NCBI GenBank assembly: GCA_003218815.1
Contig: QHON01000069.1
Span: 1-10,487 of the forward strand
From: Verrucomicrobiota bacterium
Lineage (GTDB): Bacteria; Verrucomicrobiota; Verrucomicrobiia; Chthoniobacterales; UBA10450
Direction: 5' to 3'
Length of the DNA: 10,487 nucleotides
Position numbers and translations under genes: made by a program. The notes beneath the pieces are model-generated. The model saw only the letters and a program-made list of their open reading frames with translations. It did not search any database and was not told where the DNA came from. This document shows positions 5,909 to 10,487 of this stretch, one piece after another (position 1 is the stretch's first letter; each line of letters begins with the position of its first letter).

Positions 5909-6982
5909 ATGGCCAAACCGATCTATGCGCTTATTCTCGCCGGTGGCAGCGGTGAACGGTTTTGGCCGCTGAGTCGCCGGGCCCGACCAAAGCAGTTGCT
6001 TCGCCTGGTTTCCAAAGAAACTCTCCTTGAGGAAACCGTGGCGCGCCTGGCCGGATTAGTTCCCCGCGAACGCATTCTAATTCTGACAAATACAGAGCAA
6101 GAGGCGGCAGTTCGTAAACTGCTCGCGGATTTTCCCGGGGAGAATGTTCTCGCCGAACCAGCCAAACGCGACACGGCCGCGGCGGTCGCGCTTGGCACTG
6201 GTTGGGTCGCGGCTCACGATCACGCCGCTACTATGGCCGTGCTCCCAGCTGATCATGTCATTACGAATCGCGCAGCATTTCAAGAGACCTTGGCCTTGGC
6301 CGCGGAAACAGCGGAGGAGACGGGCGAGCTTGTCGCCATCGGTATCAAACCGACCTGGGCGTGTCCGGGTTTTGGTTATATCGAGCAGGGTGAGCCGGTC
6401 CATTTTCGGAATCGAAGCGACAAGGGTTCCATTCATCGGGTCCGGTGCTTCCGCGAGAAACCGAACCCCGATCTGGCTGAATCGTTTCTGCGAAAAGGAA
6501 ATTTTCGGTGGAATGCAGGAATGTTCGTCTGGTCCGTCCCCACCGTGCTAAGCGAATTTAATCGCCACGCACCGGAACTAGCGGATTTTATTTCTCAACT
6601 TCGCGACCCAAAAAATTTCGAGAAGGTGTTGCGAGAGCGCTTTAGCAAATTGCCGCGGATTTCATTCGATTACGCGATCATGGAAAAAGCAGACCGCGTT
6701 CTGGTGGTAGAAGCGAGTTTCGATTGGGACGACATCGGAAGCTGGAGAGCAGTATCGAATTATTTCAAAAACGACGAACAGGGAAATGCTGCGAACTGCG
6801 CGATCACGGCGGTCGATTCCACTAATAACATCATTTTCGATCAGAACGGGACAACAATCGCGCTGCTTGGAGTTCATAACTTGATTGTGGTGCGAACTAA
6901 TGACGCAATTTTGGTGTGTCATCGTCATCAAGCGGAGAAAATCAAAAACTTGATCGGTAAACTTCCGTCCGAATTACAATGA
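5909..6982 (+). CDS. manC: mannose-1-phosphate guanylyltransferase
   Basis: Makes GDP-mannose from mannose-1-phosphate and GTP for polysaccharide and glycoprotein synthesis, in the cytoplasm. From ATG 5909 it is 357 residues, the short form with only the nucleotidyltransferase domain and no fused phosphomannose isomerase. Visible motifs: LILAGGSGERFWPLSR (8-23) with the following RPKQ (nucleotide loop and Lys28), EPAKRDTAAAVAL (83-95), LPADH (112-116), CPGFGYIEQG, FREKP (181-185), WNAGMFVW (201-208), SFDYAIMEK (252-260) and WDDIGSW (273-279). A TTG at 5900 would add three residues, but the ATG is preferred. No Shine-Dalgarno sequence is obvious, and a GC hairpin sits just upstream. ruvX follows 12 bases after the stop, so the genes are probably co-transcribed. 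Confidence 0.93.
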   Translation: MAKPIYALILAGGSGERFWPLSRRARPKQLLRLVSKETLLEETVARLAGLVPRERILILTNTEQEAAVRKLLADFPGENVLAEPAKRDTAAAVALGTGWVAAHDHAATMAVLPADHVITNRAAFQETLALAAETAEETGELVAIGIKPTWACPGFGYIEQGEPVHFRNRSDKGSIHRVRCFREKPNPDLAESFLRKGNFRWNAGMFVWSVPTVLSEFNRHAPELADFISQLRDPKNFEKVLRERFSKLPRISFDYAIMEKADRVLVVEASFDWDDIGSWRAVSNYFKNDEQGNAANCAITAVDSTNNIIFDQNGTTIALLGVHNLIVVRTNDAILVCHRHQAEKIKNLIGKLPSELQ

Positions 6983-6994
6983 TCTAACTGGGCG

Positions 6995-7432
6995 ATGAAT
7001 CCAATTTTAGCAATCGATTTTGGCCGCGCACGCATCGGTGTGGCAGTCTCCGATGAGTTGCAGCTCCTGGCGCATCCGCTCGAAACAATCGCCGCCAACG
7101 AGCGATCCATCGCGCGAGTGGCAGAGATCGTTCGCGAACGGAACGTCGACCATGTTGTCGTGGGGATCCCGCGCCAGTTGAGTGGCAAGATCGGCGCCGC
7201 CGCAACCGAAGCCTTGCGGTTTGCGGAGAAATTAAGAGCGATTCTTTCCTGTCCTGTTGTCGCTTGGGATGAGCGACTGACGACGGTCGCAGCTCACCGG
7301 GCGTTGCGCGAAGCCGGCAAAAAGACGCGCGCCACTCGGCATTACATCGATCAAGTCGCAGCTCAAATGATTTTGCAAGGATATCTCGATCGACGGCAAC
7401 ACGCAGCACATGCCGAAGAGATGTCGCGCTGA
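6995..7432 (+). CDS. ruvX: RuvX/YqgF family putative Holliday junction resolvase / pre-16S rRNA nuclease
   Basis: A 145-residue RNase H-fold protein. The family signature is intact: AIDFGRARIGVAVSD (6-20) with Asp8, VVVGIPRQLSG (54-64), WDERLTT (91-97) with Glu93, and YIDQVAAQMIL (117-127) with Asp119. These acidic residues form the metal site. In E. coli the homologue is tied to 16S rRNA 5'-end maturation, and the resolvase name comes from structural similarity. It sits between manC (12-base gap) and truA, in the same direction. ATG 6995 gives the normal family N-terminus. The last 15 residues are a variable tail. Confidence 0.93.
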   Translation: MNPILAIDFGRARIGVAVSDELQLLAHPLETIAANERSIARVAEIVRERNVDHVVVGIPRQLSGKIGAAATEALRFAEKLRAILSCPVVAWDERLTTVAAHRALREAGKKTRATRHYIDQVAAQMILQGYLDRRQHAAHAEEMSR

Positions 7433-7439
7433 ATCAGGA

Positions 7440-8183
7440 ATGTCGCGGCGGCTAAAACTAATTATTGCCTACAACGGGGTCCCGTTTGCGGGCTGGCAAA
7501 GTCAATCCCATCGCAACGGAATTCAAGACCACCTCGAGCGCGCGTTTGAACGCATCGGCGGCAAGCGTGTACGCGTTCACGGCGCCGGGCGAACCGATGC
7601 TGGAGTCCACGCCCTTGCCCAGTGCGCGCATGTCGATCTTGCGGAGGACGGCTTATCAACGGCGCGTTGGAGGGAAGCGCTCAATGCATTGTTGCCCCCG
7701 GCAATCCGCGTTCTTCACTGCCGTTATGTGTCGCAGAATTTCCATGCGCGTCTTTCCGCAAAAGGAAAAACCTATCGCTACAGAATCTGGGCTGCTTCAG
7801 TGCTGCCGCCCTTCGAATATGGGCGCGTCTGGCATGTTCCGCGTTCCCTGGATCTCGAACTTCTGAAGAAAGCGGCCAACCGGTTCGTCGGTACCCACGA
7901 TTTTGCGGCGTTCGCCGCCAGCCGGGGTGAGCCGGAAAAGAGCACGACTCGGACGATTTATTCTGCGGCGGTCCGTCGTAGCGGTTCTTGTCTAATGATC
8001 GACTTCGATGGCGACGGCTTTCTCTATAAGATGATTCGACTAATCATTGGCTCAGTCGTGCGCTGTGCGCTTGGCAAGTCACGCATTGAGGAGGTGACGG
8101 AGCGCCTAGCTTCCGCTCACGCCGGCCACACGCGTTTCGCCGCTCCGGCCGAGGGTCTTTTTCTCGTTCGCGTCCGTTATTGA
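7440..8183 (+). CDS. truA: tRNA pseudouridine synthase A
   Basis: Converts uridines 38-40 of the tRNA anticodon arm to pseudouridine. From ATG 7440 it is 247 residues. Motifs: IIAYNGVPFAGWQSQ (8-22), GAGRTDAGVHALAQ (48-61) with catalytic Asp53, FHARLSAKGKTYRYRIW with the conserved Tyr, FVGTHDFAAFAA, and FDGDGFLYKMIRLIIGS, the conserved C-terminal active-site helix. An in-frame ATG at 7410 would overlap ruvX by 23 bases and add ten residues that the family does not need. With 7440 the gap to ruvX is 7 bases. AGG stands very close to the ATG, so translation may depend on coupling to ruvX. The gene converges on the acetyltransferase gene with only 22 bases between them and no visible terminator. 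Confidence 0.94.
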   Translation: MSRRLKLIIAYNGVPFAGWQSQSHRNGIQDHLERAFERIGGKRVRVHGAGRTDAGVHALAQCAHVDLAEDGLSTARWREALNALLPPAIRVLHCRYVSQNFHARLSAKGKTYRYRIWAASVLPPFEYGRVWHVPRSLDLELLKKAANRFVGTHDFAAFAASRGEPEKSTTRTIYSAAVRRSGSCLMIDFDGDGFLYKMIRLIIGSVVRCALGKSRIEEVTERLASAHAGHTRFAAPAEGLFLVRVRY

Positions 8184-8205
8184 CGGATACCGCCGCCGAC
8201 GCTAC

Positions 8206-8646
8206 CTAGGATCTCAGATTTTTTGCAAAGCGGAAGCCGGTTCGTGCATAACCAAGTTTCTCGTAAAATTGATGCGCCTTTTCGCGTTCGAAGCGAGCAG
8301 TCACTGTCACTCGGGTGATTCCTCGTTGTATGAGATTCTTTTCTGCCTCTGCAATTAACCGCGCGCCTATACCGCGCCGTCGCGATTCTCTGGAAACGAC
8401 AAGCGCTATGATTCGCCCGGTTAAATCATTGTGCAAATAACTCGATGCCGAAACCGTCCCGATCATGCCGCAGATCTTGTCGTCATTCAACGCGACGAGC
8501 GTTTTGTAGCGGGGGTCCTTCAAAATCGATATCAAACGCGATTCCATTTCCGCGCCGGCCGTTTCGTACCCGAGCTCGCACATGAGCGCAGCCAGACCGG
8601 CCGCGTCGCTCAATTTACCGTCACGGATTTTAAGATCGATATCCAT
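8206..8646 (-). CDS. GNAT family N-acetyltransferase
   Basis: A 146-residue single-domain acetyltransferase expected to transfer acetyl from acetyl-CoA to an amine. It begins with the usual LKIRDGKLSDAAGLAALM strand-helix. Motif A spans about 80-101: IALVVSRESRRRGIGARLIAEAE, with RRRGIG (89-94) as the pyrophosphate-binding loop. Motif B, AHQFYEKLGYARTGFRFAK, follows near 124-142. The substrate cannot be read from the sequence. It starts 35 bases downstream of the cysNC stop in the same direction and is likely in that operon. Such proteins are often named ribosomal-protein or aminoglycoside acetyltransferase-like without proof. Confidence 0.88.
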   Translation of the reverse strand: MDIDLKIRDGKLSDAAGLAALMCELGYETAGAEMESRLISILKDPRYKTLVALNDDKICGMIGTVSASSYLHNDLTGRIIALVVSRESRRRGIGARLIAEAEKNLIQRGITRVTVTARFEREKAHQFYEKLGYARTGFRFAKNLRS

Positions 8647-8663
8647 CCCCCATCTAGCATCAA

Positions 8664-8685
8664 GTAGCCAGCAATTGCCTGCTAC
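8664..8685. repeat. imperfect palindrome at the cysNC end
   Basis: GTAGC (8664-8668) and GCTAC (8681-8685) flank an AGCAATTGCC centre, forming an 11-bp inverted repeat with two mismatches. It overlaps the cysNC stop codon and lies in the 35-base gap before the acetyltransferase gene. It could be a weak processing or attenuation hairpin. No T run follows. Confidence 0.3.
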
Positions 8686-9992
8686 TCGTTCGCTTCCTCT
8701 GCTCTCAAGCGCGGCAACAGTTGCTCCAAAATCGTCGCTACAGATTCGTCGACAGTCTGCTGGTCCGTATGGACGACGATCTCGGGATCTTCTGGCGCTT
8801 CATAGGGTGCGCCGATCCCGGTGAAATCGCGGATCTCGCCGGCCCGCGCTTTCTTGTAAAGATTTTTTGGATCTCGCGTTTCGCAAACTTCGAGCGGGGC
8901 ATCGACGAAGACTTCGACAAACTCCGCGTTGCCCTCGAGCGCAATTTCGCGGGCACGGCGACGATCCATTCGATAAGGCGAAATGAATGCCGTGATCACG
9001 ACCGCGCCAGCATCTGCCATTAACTTGGCGACTTCACTTACTCGTCGAATGTTCTCCACTCGGTCTTCAGGCGAAAACCCGAGATTGGAATTCAGGCCGT
9101 GACGGATGTTATCACCGTCGAGCACGTATGTGTGCATGGCGCGATGGAACAGCTCACGCTCAAGCGCCTGGGCAATGGTTGATTTTCCCGCACCGGAGAG
9201 ACCAGTGAACCAAATGACCGCTCCGCGATGACCGCTCCGCGCCGCACGAGCGCGAGCCGTAATTTTCCCTTCGCTCCAAAAAATGTTTTTGCTCTTTGCA
9301 ACCTGTCGATCGGTGTAGACACCGCCGAAAATGGTACCGCCTCCACAAATCTGCCCGTCATCAACGAGAACAAATCGGCCAAGATTCGGAATACGATCGT
9401 GATTGTCGATCACGAGCGGACCGCGGGTTTGAATCGTTAACCTTCCGACTTCATTCCGCTCCAACTGTTCCCGTTGATCGATCTTCCTCTCGAGCGTTGA
9501 TGAGTTCATCATCTCCTCGATTGACACGATCTCGCATTTCAGCTCTTGCGTGGCCAGACGCAGATCGTAAGGATGACCAACTCGCAGCGGCTCGCGAACG
9601 ATCCAAAAGAGATCCGCGTGAAAGCGATTCGTCTCAATCGGGGTTTCGCTTTCGTGCGAGGCAACATAACCTCGCTCGACGAAAATCTGTTCGCTCAACG
9701 TGACTCCGACGGAATCCCCAGCGATGGCTAGATCGTTCGCGGGTACATTCCACCGCTCGATTGTCGCAACCACAGACGACTTGTTTGCCGGCGAAAACAC
9801 CAGCTGATCCCCTACCCTTAACTTCCCGGTCTCGATTCGGCCGGCAATAATCCGTCGTCCATCGAACCGATAAACATCCTGAACACAGAAGCGCAGCGGA
9901 AGATCGACATCGGTCCGCTTCGTTTCCAGAGCATCGAGCGCCTCGAGAACGGTCGCAGCGCAATACCACTTCATTTTCATACTCGCACTGGT
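8682..9992 (-). CDS. cysNC: CysN domains II-III fused to CysC adenylyl-sulfate (APS) kinase, downstream part of a frameshifted cysNC gene
   Basis: CysNC forms APS with CysD and then phosphorylates it to PAPS. This reading frame starts matching at SMKMKWYCAATVLEALD (from about 9983), the sequence that follows the GTPase domain in CysN. EF-Tu-like beta-barrel domains follow (PLRFCVQDVYRFDGRRIIAGRIETG; later NEVGRLTIQTRGPLVID and FVLVDDGQICGGGTIFG). A linker with SGHRG leads into a full CysC domain of about 180 residues: WFTGLSGAGKST (P-loop), LDGDNIRHGLNSNLGFSPEDR, AFISPYR with the conserved Ser, and DPKNLYKKARAGEIRDFTGIGAPYE. The frame stays open to a TTG at 10040, but the residues before about 9992 do not resemble CysN. 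An ATG at 9980 could start a separate polypeptide, in which case only the kinase half would be likely to work. Confidence 0.88.
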   Translation of the reverse strand, partial: TSASMKMKWYCAATVLEALDALETKRTDVDLPLRFCVQDVYRFDGRRIIAGRIETGKLRVGDQLVFSPANKSSVVATIERWNVPANDLAIAGDSVGVTLSEQIFVERGYVASHESETPIETNRFHADLFWIVREPLRVGHPYDLRLATQELKCEIVSIEEMMNSSTLERKIDQREQLERNEVGRLTIQTRGPLVIDNHDRIPNLGRFVLVDDGQICGGGTIFGGVYTDRQVAKSKNIFWSEGKITARARAARSGHRGAVIWFTGLSGAGKSTIAQALERELFHRAMHTYVLDGDNIRHGLNSNLGFSPEDRVENIRRVSEVAKLMADAGAVVITAFISPYRMDRRRAREIALEGNAEFVEVFVDAPLEVCETRDPKNLYKKARAGEIRDFTGIGAPYEAPEDPEIVVHTDQQTVDESVATILEQLLPRLRAEEANE

Positions 9993-10487
9993 TCGCCGCC
10001 GCCGGAATAAAAGCACGCGCTTCGAGCGTAAGATCGACAAGAAACTTTCGGTATTCCCTTTCGATTTCCCGGAATCGCTTCTCAGAAAAATCCACGAGGT
10101 CCATCTTGTTTACGACCACGACGACTTGCTTGATGCCGAGCAAGCTGAGCAAATAGGCGTGCCGGCGGCTTTGCTCACGCACCCCTTCGCTGGCGGCGAT
10201 GACCAGAACGGCAGCATCAGCTCGCGATGCGCCCGTAATCATGTTTTTCAAGAACTCTTTGTGGCCGGGCGCGTCGATGATGGCGTACTGGCGGCGCGGC
10301 GTCCGAAACGGAATCTCCGTGGTGTCGATCGTGACGTTTTGTTTTTGCTCCTCGAGCAGCGCGTCGAGCAAAAAGGCAAATTCAAATTCCATCCCTTCCG
10401 CCGCACACGCTTTCTTCACCATCTCGACCTTCCCCTCCGGAAGAGAGTCCGTGTCTTGCAGAATCCGGCCGATCAGCGTGGACTTGC
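9993..10487 (-). CDS. cysN: CysN GTPase domain (sulfate adenylyltransferase subunit 1), partial at the right edge and frameshifted at its end
   Basis: This is the upstream part of the same cysNC gene. It enters from beyond the window at KSTLIGR, the second half of the P-loop GKS/T. Next come LPEGKVEMVKKA, EEQKQNVTIDTTEIPF, the G3 motif DAPGHKEFLKNMITGASRADAAVLVIAA, the G4 motif NKMDLVDF, and the EREYRKFLVDLTLEARAFIPAAA segment before domain II. CysN drives sulfate adenylylation by hydrolysing GTP. The homologous frame ends near 9994, and the reading then runs on to 9634 as unrelated, Arg/Cys-rich sequence. Relative to E. coli CysN as I recall it, about 17 bases are missing between FIP-AA and the S--M-WY motif. 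The G3 motif is DAPGH instead of the DTPGH I expect for CysN. Confidence 0.82.

Noticed and set aside
6077..6436. Minus-strand open frame of 119 codons
   Set aside because: It is opposite the conserved manC motifs and has no independent support.
6984..7409. Minus-strand open frame of 141 codons covering ruvX
   Set aside because: The translation is Arg/Ser-rich and the opposite strand carries the complete RuvX signature.
9214..9241. Perfect 14-base tandem repeat (ATGACCGCTCCGCG twice) inside cysNC
   Set aside because: Fourteen is not a multiple of three, so a fresh duplication should break the frame. Both sides are in one frame and the encoded SGHRGAVIWFTG matches the usual linker into CysC, so it is probably coincidental.
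1..10487. CRISPR array, insertion sequence or toxin-antitoxin pair
   Set aside because: No regularly spaced direct repeats, transposase motifs or paired small toxin/antitoxin genes were found.

Overview
The window reads as an ordinary bacterial chromosome segment at roughly 50-55% G+C, carrying housekeeping genes plus one unusual small cassette. The gene styles (papain-like peptidase with a lysine-rich N-terminus, MccB-type carboxylase with a crotonase, fused CysN-CysC, hairpin repeats between genes, weak Shine-Dalgarno sites) suggest a soil Verrucomicrobia-like or related Gram-negative lineage. That is an inference from style, not from a marker gene. The lipobox protein fits a Gram-negative envelope.

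Left edge (8-94): a tRNA-Leu(UAA) gene on the minus strand. Region 95-283 holds two small hairpins and a good sigma70-like promoter (TTGACC / TAAAAT) facing right. Region 284-2880 (plus strand) is the most distinctive part. It holds a C1 (papain-like) cysteine peptidase, then a small lipoprotein whose GTG start overlaps the peptidase stop, then a 464-residue protein that appears to fuse a zinc-dependent N-acetylmuramoyl-L-alanine amidase to a GH75-type chitosanase. Together they look like a polymer-degrading set aimed at cell-wall material. Both hydrolases have basic, disordered N-termini and no visible signal peptide, so how they leave the cell, if they do, is open.

Region 2973-5401 (minus strand) is a two-gene operon: an MccB-type acyl-CoA carboxylase carboxyltransferase followed by a crotonase. 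Together they fit two successive leucine-degradation steps (methylcrotonyl-CoA carboxylation, then methylglutaconyl-CoA hydration), although no biotin carboxylase subunit is adjacent. A spacer with two strong inverted repeats (5448-5506) separates them from a small two-helix membrane protein (5518-5820, minus).

Region 5909-8183 (plus strand) holds mannose-1-phosphate guanylyltransferase (GDP-mannose supply), the RuvX/YqgF nuclease-fold protein and tRNA pseudouridine synthase TruA, tightly packed. Region 8206-10487 (minus strand) holds a fused sulfate-activation gene, CysN GTPase plus CysC APS kinase, running in from beyond the right edge, followed 35 bases later by a GNAT acetyltransferase. 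The cysNC gene changes reading frame near 9984-9997, at the junction of the GTPase domain and domain II. It is therefore either a pseudogene or a sequence error.

No CRISPR array, insertion sequence or rRNA was seen.
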